DNA from: Endocalyx cinctus | Taxonomy: Eukaryota > Ascomycota > Sordariomycetes > Amphisphaeriales > Apiosporaceae | DNA: 64,000 bases | Direction: 5' to 3' | Assembly (NCBI GenBank): GCA_001600455.1 | Contig: BCKC01000001.1 | Location: 4,924,441 to 4,988,440 of the forward strand | Shown here: one piece after another, positions 46,901 to 58,301 of the stretch | Layout: each line of letters begins with the position of its first letter | How positions within the stretch are numbered: the stretch's first letter is position 1 | Notes under the pieces: generated by a model | Databases searched by the model: none | The model's input: the letters and a program-made list of their open reading frames with translations, nothing else | Told to the model about the DNA's origin: nothing | Position numbers and translations under genes: made by a program

Positions 46901-47723
46901 ACTTGCAGCTTACCAGACAAAAGGTTAAAACTCTTGTCGATCTCAAACAGCAGCAAGCAAGTGTGGTACAGGCATGGCAAGCTGTGAGGCAATCGGATGA
47001 ATCAATCAGACAAGGCCGATATGTCCTGATGTTTACGATAGTAACCGTCGTCTTTGTAAGTTATCACCCCTGTCAGGTGCTGAGTATATAGCGCAAGCGG
47101 CGACTAATTTAACCGCAACAGCTTCCCCTTTCGTTTGTGTCTAGTGTTTTCGGAATGAACAACCAAGAATTTGGAGATAATAGCTGGGCTATCGCTGATC
47201 AGTTTAAACTAATCTGTAAGTATATCATATTCACCACAGAGCCAGTCATCAGCCCCTTTACCTGCTTTATCATCCGACATTGACTTCTATACGTTATATT
47301 TCATCACTAATCGTGGATTACCTACCAGTCCCTGTCTCGGCCGGCGTCTTCGTCCTCAGCATGTTCCTCACGTTCGGCACGTGGTTCCAATCTGTGGCCT
47401 GGTACGCGTACAACTTCGCGCTCACGAACCTCCTGGTCCGCACGGGGCTGTACGGATTGTGGGTCCGTTGGGGCAAGCCTAGCCGAAAGATCTACAGCGC
47501 GGGCTCGGTCTGGGCGGACGGGCAAAAGAGGAAGTCGCGCGAGCGCGTGTTCGCGCGGAACCGCGAAGCGAGCAAGCGTCGTGACGAACTCGAACAAAGG
47601 TTATATGAAATGAACGAAAAGAAAGTAAGGAGCCAAAAAACTAGCGCGGCGTCGAGCAGGACGGTGGTGTCAGGTGGCGATAGTTCGCGTGCGAGACGTG
47701 TAGCGAACGATTCTCCAGTTTAA
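43950..47723 (+). CDS. Large CorA-like membrane protein (divalent-cation channel fold)
   Basis: Eight exons (43950-44624, 44698-44706, 44774-45004, 45059-46195, 46278-46850, 46909-47055, 47122-47215, 47329-47723) join in phase to 1,086 residues. The second exon is a 9-base micro-exon encoding WIE. A long cytosolic part rich in charged helices includes YLHWDTS (about 308) and RRTLDQAYYWTL. It is followed by a coiled-coil stretch and a first membrane helix ending PLSFVSSVFGMN. The GMN triplet (about 935-937) is the signature of CorA Mg channels, and a second helix follows (GVFVLSMFLTFGTWF). Residues about 775-845 form a Gly/Pro-rich insertion. Such CorA-like proteins with very long N-termini are common in filamentous ascomycetes, and their transport role is largely untested. 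It converges with the HET-domain gene, with only 173 bases between stop codons. Confidence 0.85.
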
Positions 47724-47896
47724 GTTAGATTTGACTTAGGTTGTGCCAAGTTTTAATTTCTTTTTTTAATTTTTCTTCTCTCATCAAACTTCTTACTGGT
47801 GTAATTATACTTCTAATGTAATAGCTGTCAGTTTTCACTTCTATTTTAGCTTGACATGGGATGAAATATAGTTATTTTTACGCCCCCTGCCCCTAT

Positions 47897-49951
47897 TTAA
47901 TCAAGTTGTATTTCTTTCTCACAAAATCCAGACACATCACCATCGTGATTATAAGTCGTACAAAACCCAATCCTATTGAACTTGTGTTCAGCATCTGCTC
48001 CAATAGCATCCAATACCAGAAAATACCGCGCGAGATTGCTCTCCACTGCTAGCAACGCCCAGCACTTTCGCGCTTCCTTTCTATTGAAGGTATCGAGAAC
48101 GCAGCCATTGAAGGCCTTCTCTGCTATCCTGGCATCCTCTACCGAATCACTCTCGCATACCGTCAATGTCCCGACGTGGTCGCCAGAATCTGGAGGATGG
48201 TAGAACATCTGTGAGAGCTTACCGCGGATCCTAAGTAGCCCTCGTGCGGTGTTTTCCGTAAAATCTTCCTCGTCTCCACTTATCGAAGCATCAAGTATAG
48301 TCATTGCTACATACTCGTCATTAGGACCCATCCCGATACGCATCCCAAAGAAGTGCACGGGACCATCCAGTGAAGCCCAGCTCCAGCTCGGCGCTCTTCC
48401 ATCTTTTTCTGGTTTCGATAAGTAGCTACATTGATCCGATAGTTGATAGCCCCACACAGGCCGCCGAGGGACGTGGACGTAGTGTGCACCCCACAGGATG
48501 CCGGTAAGTAGGTCTTCTTTCCACAAGCCCGCCGCGTACGTGGATTTATTACCCTTTCGAGCTAGGGAAGCTTGAAATGCCCGCGCGGCACCTGCCAGTG
48601 CAGGCAACTTGTCAGTTCCGAACGACAGAAACCTTGAGCTGTAATCTTCAACGATGTTATACCATGTCTTGAACGAGACTGCCTCGGAATTCCCAAACGT
48701 CTTGCGCAGGTTGACAAAGTCTTTTGTCACCTGACTAGCACCACCAAAGTTGCCTCGCTCCCCAGTCTCGGAAATGCATTCTGTGCGACATTCCCAAAAT
48801 ATTTGCTGTTCGCCGAAATGGAGCAGGGTTGGTGAAAGGAGACGTTCTTGCATGCACCAAGCGCGCTTCCCTAGTGGACAATCGTCCAGATCTGTACTGA
48901 ACCTCTTGAGTATCGCTTGAACTCCCTCATTTTCTTTGCCTGTGTTGCCGGTCATTGCTACGGGGGCGCGTTTTCGATTTAGTATTCCTTGCGTGCTGGA
49001 TTCAGAGTTCAACGCACTTATCGTCACAGTAGCGTCCGAATACACAGCCGTCATCTTTGCCGCCTCTCTTCTCCAGTCATCTGCGTCATCCTGAACGATA
49101 CATATAGCGTCGATCCAGAGATAACGGATATCAAGCTCGCGAGTGATCCGAATAGCGTCTTGGAAATTCTTCGGGAGTGCATGAACAGAAATCCCCTTTT
49201 CCTGGTTTGGCAATGTTGACCGAACCGTCTTGTTAGGTATATCACCACCCCAACAATGACTCAGCGCGATGTAAGGTGCACGCTCACCAGGACCAGAGAT
49301 ATGTAATCTTACGGGTTGATCGGCGCCCGAGGGTCCAAGGTCGAGAACTCGAGTTGGTAAAAGTGTCTCGCTCTCAGAGTCACCGAATTTCCTTCCACAT
49401 TCGGGATGACTATATGAACACTCCTGCAGCCATGCCTTCGCAGTCTCGAAGAGGCTTTCATAATCTTCTAGTACGATCCTATCCCGGCCATCCATTTTCT
49501 CGAATTCTCTAGTGTCCCAAAGCAGCCGAGGAGGAGGACATACCATACCAAAACGAAATGTATGAGGTGGTGGCTGTGCAAAGCTAAATCTGCCCCCGGT
49601 GGGCATATCTGCGACACCATCGCTAAAAGCGACGCGAAACCAATACTTATTTTGAATAGTCGAGCTTCTCCACCAAGGATATAGTCCAAACCATCCGTTA
49701 CACTTGTCCCGACTAAGAGACTCCAGATTGTGGATGAATACGCCACAGAGCGCACAGCCTTTACTTGCGCTGGACTCGAGGACCTCGAGGTTGTCGCAGT
49801 GGCGGAACGCATCTCCCCAATTATAGAGAGTCGGTTCCACGAGCCAGTGATTATTTGGGTAAACCTCTTGAGGCTCCCAGTTAAAGCTGACAAAATCCGA
49901 TGTAAACTGTTCGCATAGAGCGCATAACTCTTTATGAGAACTTTGGTCCAT
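47897..49951 (-). CDS. HET-domain protein (heterokaryon incompatibility type)
   Basis: A single-exon gene of 684 residues. The HET domain spans about residues 227-400: YIALSHCWGG at 227-236, LPKNFQDAIRITRELDIRYL, WIDAICIVQDDADDW at about 279-293, and YSDATVTISAL. N-terminal Cys pairs (LCALC, GCALC) precede it. HET domains mediate cell death on contact between genetically different hyphae in several ascomycetes and form large, fast-evolving families. There is no NACHT or repeat domain, so this is a stand-alone HET protein whose partner is not evident from sequence. It converges with the CorA-like gene. It is unlikely to belong to the biosynthetic cluster. Confidence 0.92.
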   Translation of the reverse strand: MDQSSHKELCALCEQFTSDFVSFNWEPQEVYPNNHWLVEPTLYNWGDAFRHCDNLEVLESSASKGCALCGVFIHNLESLSRDKCNGWFGLYPWWRSSTIQNKYWFRVAFSDGVADMPTGGRFSFAQPPPHTFRFGMVCPPPRLLWDTREFEKMDGRDRIVLEDYESLFETAKAWLQECSYSHPECGRKFGDSESETLLPTRVLDLGPSGADQPVRLHISGPGERAPYIALSHCWGGDIPNKTVRSTLPNQEKGISVHALPKNFQDAIRITRELDIRYLWIDAICIVQDDADDWRREAAKMTAVYSDATVTISALNSESSTQGILNRKRAPVAMTGNTGKENEGVQAILKRFSTDLDDCPLGKRAWCMQERLLSPTLLHFGEQQIFWECRTECISETGERGNFGGASQVTKDFVNLRKTFGNSEAVSFKTWYNIVEDYSSRFLSFGTDKLPALAGAARAFQASLARKGNKSTYAAGLWKEDLLTGILWGAHYVHVPRRPVWGYQLSDQCSYLSKPEKDGRAPSWSWASLDGPVHFFGMRIGMGPNDEYVAMTILDASISGDEEDFTENTARGLLRIRGKLSQMFYHPPDSGDHVGTLTVCESDSVEDARIAEKAFNGCVLDTFNRKEARKCWALLAVESNLARYFLVLDAIGADAEHKFNRIGFCTTYNHDGDVSGFCEKEIQLD

Positions 49952-51469
49952 ATCTTCTAATAATGATCCTGTGATTAATGGTTGGAGCCTTATTCTCTTG
50001 ATACATAGTATGCCTATCTAGTGGATACAGAGATTTACCCCACCAGCCTACGAGCAGACGAGAAGATCTTCTTTCAGCTGATAATATCCCAGCAAATTTT
50101 AGCCAATTGAGAGTAATGCATGGATTATTAATATCGCATATTGCTGACTCTAAATCTCAGGGTTAGGGTTAATATGATAAAGTTTCAGGGGTAGGTTGGT
50201 TAACAAGAATGGATCATATATTTGGAAAATAGGCGGTTTGTAGCGAGACACTCGCATAGAAACTCTGCCTTTCTGATTGCGAGGGGAAACATATGCTGTC
50301 GTCCAACCCTTTTTTTTTTTCTGAAAAATCAATGAATTTCTGTATTATATGCGATGGAGCGACGGCTTGATCTGAAGAAACCGGTCCGAAAACTGTCTAC
50401 TTTTATAGAGATTTAATCACTTTCCCGGACAGCCTTTGGCACCTTTTTCTCTGTACGGGCCACCCAACCGATAATACTTCGATAGCCACTTCATTCAAAA
50501 TCATGTCAGCAAATACACTAATACCGCAAGCTGAATTCTTCTCTTCATGGAAGAGACTGGCCTTACGGATCTGTACTGTATTATACCTTCAAGGCCAGAC
50601 ATGCTCGTTCAGTCCCCGTTACTGCTACTAGATTTTAACACTAAATCTTATCTACAGCTACATAATCGCCTAGATAATGCAGGCTTAATGTATAGCAGCG
50701 CATATATTTGTGATGACGTCGTCTCTAGGTTTCTTATTTGCCCCTCCACACCACTAATACTGAGACAAATGTACTCCAACCTTGCACCCGTTCGCGCTCT
50801 TACATGTCAGTTTTAACTCTCCCTTCCACTGACTCTTGTGTTGAAATGGCTCTATACGATCGTACTATTCAAATGCAATATATTATTATTATTATGTGTA
50901 TTCTTGTTGTTCTGATTCTCAAGTTCAAGAGATTTCCGTACGATTAGGAGATATTCCCCTTAAGGGGGAATATCACCTGCCTCGTACATACTATACTAAA
51001 ATAGCTGTACGATAGTATCGTAAGCCCCTGTTACCAGTATTCCAACAAGAGTATTTTAGGTCTTGAAAGGGACCTTCGTGTATGGAGTCGCCTAGGAAGG
51101 TAAACACGGAGGCGCATAATTTAAAGACTACATGCGGAAAGACAGCGAACCTGCCGCGATTTTTGTTAGCCAAAATCTCATCAAAATGGGGTTGTAGTAC
51201 TTCATCATGAAACACTTACTTGGAATTTATGCTTGATAGTGCTATCATAGAACATGTTTCTCAGAAATACCGCCTCTAGAGAGGCTACCTAGACGCAGAG
51301 AAAAAAAAACAGCGGGATAGATGGGCTGCTACCATCAGAAATCAGCAAAGGTATATTTCAATATTTGGTCCATTAAAATCCATAAAATAAGGGTACATTA
51401 CAAGAGATAAGCAAACTGACCGATGTACAAGAATCAGTCGCATGTTCTAGAAATCCATTCATTGCACGT
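49952..51469. other. Intergenic region, no gene recognised
   Basis: About 1.5 kb of AT-rich DNA upstream of the HET gene. Short frames without motifs. A short inverted repeat (about 10-base arms) lies near 50,951-50,971 (ATTCCCCTTAAGGGGGAAT). I see nothing else. Confidence 0.45.
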
Positions 51470-51840
51470 GTCACACAAGGTGCGTGTTAACGAAGCGAGT
51501 ATTGGGGTTTTCAGCAGTCATGTAAATAGTCTGTCATTTTATTTGACTAGCCGCCGTAGCAATCGGATAAGCGCCGAAGCCGGTCCAAAGAGTCATATGG
51601 ATCATTCCCGCGCTCTAGTGCTAATCACCATCGCGGACTGGTTCGCGTGAGGAAGAAAATCCTGGAAAACGTCTATTGAGGTGGTGATATTATCAGCAAT
51701 GGCTTGCGAGAAGATCTCTGCCGTCGAGGTGGCGACCGGGATCGCTTCAGACGGTGCACCCGCGTTAGAGACGAGTACGTTAACCTTCCCGACCTGTTGA
51801 GCTGTAACCAACCATAATTGCATATATGTGAGACGTTAGC
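51470..51840 (-). pseudogene. Short-chain dehydrogenase/reductase remnant
   Basis: Reading leftward, one frame gives QQVGKVNVLVSNAG, the NAG signature of SDR enzymes, and continues to MVISTRARE before a stop. A second frame then gives GFGAYPIATAASQIK, the place of the catalytic YxxxK, here degenerate (Y-P-I-A-T). A further frame gives AENPNTRFVNTHLV, which matches the strand after the active site. The pieces are in the correct order but in different frames, and the N-terminal cofactor loop is absent. This is a decayed, truncated SDR gene. It lies near an intact FAD monooxygenase in the same orientation. Confidence 0.75.
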
Positions 51841-52002
51841 TATGTCAAGTGTGGACTTCGGTCCACCGGGTAAAACTTGTATCTAGGAGCGTGTGATAAT
51901 TAATATAGAGTCTAACAAGTAGTAACTATTCACGAGGAGGATATCAGGTCTAAATTGATATTATATAGGCATGCTATCCAAGTACCAGGCCAAAATATAT
52001 TA

Positions 52003-53772
52003 CTAGTCTTTGGCCATCAAACTCATAAACCATGTCGGTAGGCTGGAATTCAAAGCCAATATACCGAAAGGCACCACTAACAATAATGAAAGTGTTTTAA
52101 GAGTCCCGCCCGTTAATGGTATCCAGCTACCTCCACTATTTTTGCCCGAAGCCAGTTTATCAGCTTCCTCATCGTCCTTCCATGGCATAATTCCGGGAGG
52201 GAAATTGCCAACGTCAACGTAACTAATCTTGTGGCCTCCCCGTACCCATTCACACAGAACATTTGCTGCGGGTCCTATAGGCAGAAGTGGTAGGATGAAG
52301 CTTAGGATCGTATATGCTCGCGTAACCCTCGCTTGCACTCTACTTATAAAACCAGACATGCTCACGATATAATTGGCACGTCCTATTCTATCTACCTGAT
52401 ACTCCGCGAACATAGCGTCCAGTGCCTCTGCGCTAGGCTTCGGTTTATTTTGGAGGTTAACCAGAGAATAGAGACGGTTACAGAGATCAATAACGTCCTC
52501 GATCGCCGTATTTCCACCTTGGGCGATATTAGGAGTTGCCTAAATTCATAAGATTAGCTTTATTCATGCTTAGGTCGGTAATTGCGACCCGATGCTGGTT
52601 GATTGATTACCTTGTGCACCGCATCTCCAGCTAGGACGATACGTCCATGATGCCAATTTTCTAGCACGCCTTCTTCTACAGAAATCAGATCGCCACGGGT
52701 CCGGTTATTCCAAAGGTCTCCGAACACGACAGATTCGGTTAACGGTTGGTTGGCGATACTAGCCGCCAAAGCTTCGGCGTCTTCATCGGTGTACTTTACT
52801 CGCTCGGTCGAGTGGAACGGCTTGTCAAGTAGAAACATGACGAAGAAAAAGGTGCAATGGGGCTGTGCGAGCAGAATGAAAGAGAAGCGTGATTGCTCCA
52901 CGTAGGTCACATCGCTGTTACCTAGAGATTCAAATGATGGCGCGATACCGACCAAACATTTCCACTCCACTCTAAATCCCTCTATTGCAATAATAATTGT
53001 CATCAACTGGTGTTATCATAAACCGGTAGAGTAACATCCGGACGAAATAAAGTCATCCGCGAAAAAAAGAAAGTCTACAACATACCTTTTTGCTCTTTCT
53101 CCTTGATCATTCCTGGCGAGAGCTTGTTTGCATGTTTCCACATCTCGCTGCGAACCATGCTATAGACACCGTCGCAGCCAAGTACCATATCTCCCTTCTC
53201 CACTGTCCCATCTCGCATCACGACTTCGACGCCATCTTTCGTCTGCTTGATTCCGCTTATGAGAACATTCGTCCGAATCGGCGATTTATCCGGCAGTCCC
53301 TCATACAGAATGCGCAAAAACTCGCGTCTCTCCAGAGGCAGTAGATTGACCCCATGACTTCATCAAATGTCAGCTGACAAGCACAAATACCATTGATCAT
53401 TTCTTTCAACACATGATAACTATTATTATCCAAACGGGCAAAACGCGGAGAGAAAAATATATATATTTACTTCTTAACCACGCGGTGGAACAGATCGTTG
53501 GATTCGGCGAGCGAGCCATCGGGACGGCGAGTATGGGTCATATCGTGAGGCACGGCGATTTTCTGCGTCTCTTCTAAACAGCCGATCTGGTGCAGCACGC
53601 GCACGGCTTGCGGAAAGATGCTGATGCTAGCACCTTCAGCTGGCGCGACATTGTCTCGTTTCTCGAGCACGACGTGCTCAATACCTGCTCTCTGGAGACA
53701 GTGCGACGCTATCAGCCCAGAAATCCCTGCACCGACGACGATAACGCGAAAGGCAGAATCTGGGGAAGACAT
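52003..53772 (-). CDS. FAD-dependent monooxygenase (epoxidase/PaxM-like) without the long membrane fusion
   Basis: Four exons (53772-53471, 53357-53086, 52981-52611, 52539-52003) join in phase to 493 residues. Motifs: FRVIVVGAGISGLIASHCLQ (about 8-27), MVLGCDGVYSMVRSEMW (DG motif) and IVLAGDAVHKATPNIAQGGN (GD motif, spliced across the last intron). The C-terminus has a few hydrophobic stretches (SFILPLLPIG; LSLLLVVPFGILAL), giving at most a short membrane anchor, as in ordinary fungal epoxidases of this family. It is 13 kb right of the cluster's apparent edge with a CorA-like and a HET gene between, so whether it serves the same pathway is open. The start at 53772 was preferred to the in-frame ATG at 53784 because MSSPDSAFRV is the usual N-terminal length. 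Confidence 0.88.
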
Positions 53773-56700
53773 GGTAATTATCACGATTTCTTTTTTACAA
53801 CTTCATCTCTAGAAAGTTGATGAATAACTTAGGAAGACGACACCTTATGGTTTTTTTATAATTATAATAAATAGGATCTGCAAGAAAAATACCCTTGAGG
53901 AACACCAATGATTAATACTTTTGATGATGGTTACGTGGCAGCGTCTTACCCAGGAAAACCTAGAATGTGGTCTGAAAATTTTCAAAAACGAATTCAGATT
54001 ATCAGTAATAAAAGAGGGGTTGATAGGGTTTTATACCCAAATGTAACCACTTGAGGAGGCTGATCTCATAAGTATTGTAAGCAGTTTGCATAGTTCTATA
54101 GAATTAGTTTGCAGCAGACGTATCAGGAGTGAAGCTCCACTCGTGGATAAGTCGATATGAGTTCATATAATCGTGCCACACTCCACTCATAATTCAGTTC
54201 GCTTCATTCAATTCGTTTCGTTCAGTTCAGTTCGTTTCCAACTCACGCCGTCACTCTGTCGCTGTGAGTTCCGAACGAGACGAATGATAAGTGGGGCGTA
54301 GCAGGTTAGTTGTAAAAATGCTTGACAGTATACTAATTTCTTTCCACATTCTCAGAAGTGTATCCCGTTTATTCAAGACTGAAGGGAAGAAGGGAAAAAA
54401 GAAATAAATTAAGCAAAGGAAACTAATTAGATAATTATTCATTTTTCAAAGAATACTGACTGATCCAGTATGAATTTGCTTCTATCTTCGACGAGTCCTT
54501 TCTTAGATAGACTTTGACCTTGGCCGCGTCTGATAGGTAATTAGTGGACGCAGAACTCCGCCGTCCGTCTTGTAGTCTTCAATAACCAGCTCCTCATGTA
54601 GTTTCATTTCTTTCTAACCCTCCTTATTTAGACTTTGAGATCTCGTTAGGTGCTTGGGGCATTTAATAAGCCCCGCCTATTTGTGACTAGAAGATAACCC
54701 GAAAACCTGAATGGTCAACGGGCATCATGTCGCAAGGTAGCAAGTCCTACACTTTGATCATATTGTCGAAACAGTTAACGCGGTAACGCACATCTGTTGA
54801 GGGGGACGACTTTTCGCGCATCGTTCTTGATCAGCGATGAACGGGCCTTCTCCCCGATGCCCTGCCAGGCAAAAGAAGAACTTCCCACCTGCTTGTGGAC
54901 TGGGTTCATGTATATATAGTCTACCATTACTCCGCATAAAACAATCTAAAGGCGCAGAGCGGCCGATTATGTAACCCTTGCTATGACGTCGTTTGCAGCA
55001 GTAAATTCACGCGTGGCGACGGCTTAAACAGGCGAAATTTCTCTTCACCGCCACCTTCGAATCTCTCTCTCAGCGTTATCTTGCTACGCCGTTCGACCCT
55101 CCATATCATCCTTCTTACACATCGTTTTCAGCCGGTCCTCGGCGGCGGATCGACGATCTCAACTTTGACACATCATTCGCGCTAGATGAAGCGGGGGGAC
55201 GTTCATCGAGGAGCGGTTACGCCTGCTGGCATTTTGCGGTAACCCTGGTCTCTTGAGATATCGTCATTTGCTTCGATACAAGTTCTGTAATTAGGTATTA
55301 AAGGAAATCTTTGAAATAAAATGTGACCTATAGAATGATGAGAGAAAAAACACGGTCGAACGCGTTTGCTGAAGACTCGACATGTAATATTTGTGAGGGA
55401 GAGATAGGCTAAATTGCTGGGATCTGCTTCATTTGGTTGCCAACCGCATTGCCGCATAAGGGGTGCAGCTCAGTTGAGGTAGAACCTTGGCTTGTCCCGT
55501 GAGATCCGATTCACTTCTACTTAATGAGGATATACTATAAAGCATAAAATATGAAGACAGACTAATAAGTGAAAACTAACGACCCTAAGGCCGAAATATG
55601 ATACTCTGGGGGCGGAAGTGTAGTCAATCACAACGAGCTGGCATTGAACAAAGCATTTAATTATAATGTAGCGATAAAACCTTACGCAAACCCCATACCT
55701 TACTTCGAATAAGGAGTTCGAATTATGTGGCAGTAGCTTCGATAGCGAAGTGCATAAGCTCAACTAGGCAAATACAATGCCATATTTCCTCCGAAGATTT
55801 TCTTATAAACTTAAGTGGACATTCCTTGGGTAACACCTGCAAGAGACTTAAAATAGTGGGCGATGAGTTCCGTTAGAGTAACCTTTCAGTACAGTGTATT
55901 ATACGAGAAGTAGTATGGAAGTGCAAAATACCTTTCCTCGAGCACTTACATCTGGTGAGTCCATTCTGATAATTTTGGACTACAAAGGAGGCCTCTAGAT
56001 TAAACTCAAGTGGTGAGTTGAATACGATATAATTACTTTGAAGTATAATATTAAGCTTTTCTGGGAGCGGAAAGTGCTAATAGTTCTCGGTATCTTGTCG
56101 TAATTATGTTTCCACCTGGAAAGGAGGGCCTCCATGGAGTCGACGATCGCTCTAGTCTCGGCAACAGTATTGACGAGTTTCAAAATACAATGCATTATAG
56201 CATGATGCAATTTTATATTTTATAGTACTTCTGGTACAATCGTTATAATGATAGATAATACAGAGTTTGGAATAGTTGTTATACGGCGTAAGTTGCTCTC
56301 CGCCTCAGAGACAAACATCTGTGTAACTAGTAGTCCCACTGTTAGGATTTGCACCGTACATAACTGGAGTCCTAATTGGGTACCACTCGCCGACGATCTC
56401 TACTCTGTCTTATGGTAGCATGTCCATAATCTGATGGAATGGTTTAGACTAACTATTCTCCTCGAGTAGGTTTTTTTCCCATTCGTATATTAACAGAACT
56501 ATACACTTTGATAAAATGGCATTAGATTTGTAGCAATTCGTCTAAGAAGATAAAGCATTGTTTCCAATGTAACTTAATTATACATTTAATACAAATCCAA
56601 GTAAGAAAGGAGGATTTCTGACCATAGAGTGAGGTAGCTTAATAGTATTCTTTCACTATCTATGAGCTGTCTCAAGTCAAAATCCGTCCTCGCAGGCCCT

Positions 56701-57706
56701 TCAAGTTCAATCTCAATTTGTCGCCGTCTTGTTTATTGAACTAAGTCTAAATAAAGCAATGACTTCGGTCCAAACCGAGTGTGATGCTCTTACTCTTTTT
56801 TTTTCCGGGATACCAACCGGGTACTTCATGGATTCCACGTGATAGGTATAATCACATTCCCGGAATCTTTTCGTGGAATCCTAAGGGAACATGCGTTTCT
56901 TGGAAAACAAACTCGGTGGTTACCGGTTTATCAAGCCTTCTAGTACAACAGTGCGTGGTGGATTTTAGGTCAAAAAGGGGGATAAGCATTCCATCTTGTC
57001 GCGAAACAGAAAAGTTGACTAACACGGGCAGAAAAGGTTTCATGTCTCCTTTCGGGGAATGACTGTTCCAGGCTCTTGGCAACATGCGAGCTATAGCCTG
57101 CGGCCTAATTGTCCGATTCACTAACGATTATTGCGGGCTTAGCTGAGCCAGAAAGGGAATGAGGCAACAAAAATAAAAGCAAAAGTACTTTGTTCTTACT
57201 GAATAATACGGCGCAGCATTATGCGTAACCGATGCTCGTTGGTCAGTTTGGAGCCTTGCCTATAAATTGAGACTGTTATTGGATCAAAATTAGTACCAAG
57301 ACGGCCGATAATGGGGGCAAATCAACATTAATATACTTGGCGACTAGGTAGTCTCCGCTATCTAATAGGATCGTATCTAACATCTCAGGCTTTTCACGTC
57401 ACTTGGCATTATAATCAGTGGTCAATTGAGCGATGAAAGAAAAAAAAAAAAAAAATAGGATTCGTATTAAAATAGATGTCATCTTATTGACCGTGACTCA
57501 TGTATATGTGCCATTAGCGAGTGCCATATTAACCCCTTACCATCGATATAAAGTGATGTCCAAGGGCCACGAACTTCTCTTTCATATTTATGAGTTTCTT
57601 GCGTGTAATAATATCGCGACTGAAAGCAAAAAAAAAAAAAAAAAAAGAGAGAGAGAGAGGGAGACTGTTATCTGATCCAGTCAATCAGCCAGTTTACACC
57701 ACCACA
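53773..57706. other. 3.9-kb gene-poor region
   Basis: AT-rich DNA with many short frames, none with a recognisable motif. Degenerate TTCGTTCAG-like tandem sequence lies at about 54,190-54,240, and A runs lie just before the next gene (about 57,438-57,455 and 57,630-57,646). No RNA gene or complete repeat that I can support. Confidence 0.45.
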
Positions 57707-58301
57707 ATGTATGCCCTTAAAATATATAGTGCTATAGCACTACTATCCGTAGCATCAGGGTCTACAATAGTACAACACGACGGGCAAGAGATCATCTACT
57801 GCGAATTCGGGCGCGGTGACCCAACAGCGTCGGACTGCCTAAACGCTGCCGCCCTCATCGACACGCATGTGTCTTACACATCTCACACGCAATTTTGGTA
57901 CGGCGACTGCCAACTCAACGTCACGACCAACGGCACCGACTCAGTCTCCGGACAGCAGTACTTCGATGGTGTGCAGACGATCCTGTCAAGATGTGGAGAA
58001 GCGGGCCGATTTGAAACCAACAACACGAACGTACGTACAATATTACATATCCCTTGCCAAATGAAAGAAATGAGATTGATATTAATAAGAAATTTCACAG
58101 ATCACAACGACTGTCTGTCAAATATGCAAGTATGGCAGTTGTGCCACTTGCAACTCCCCCGGACAGGGTCCCTTGAAGTACGATGGCACCACGATAACGG
58201 AAGTAAATGAGCTGAATGATGGAATGACGGTACGGATAGGTGCTTCAGCAGCTCTCATAGCATGCTTTACATCGTTCTACTTTTTGTTTATCTTCTTGTG
58301 A
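57707..58301 (+). CDS. Small cysteine-rich secretory protein with C-terminal hydrophobic tail
   Basis: Two exons (57707-58030, 58101-58301) join in phase to 174 residues. The N-terminus MYALKIYSAIALLSVASGS is a plausible signal peptide. The body has several Cys (YCEF, DCLN, DCQL, RCGE, VCQICKYGSCATC) and N-glycosylation sequons (NVT, NGT, NNT). The last about 19 residues are hydrophobic (ASAALIACFTSFYFLFIFL) with no charged residue after them, as in GPI-anchored precursors. I do not recognise the family. It could be a cell-wall or surface protein, or a secreted effector-like protein if the tail is removed. The first ATG that yields a signal peptide was chosen. The upstream leader is a run of A followed by GAGAGA. 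Confidence 0.55.
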
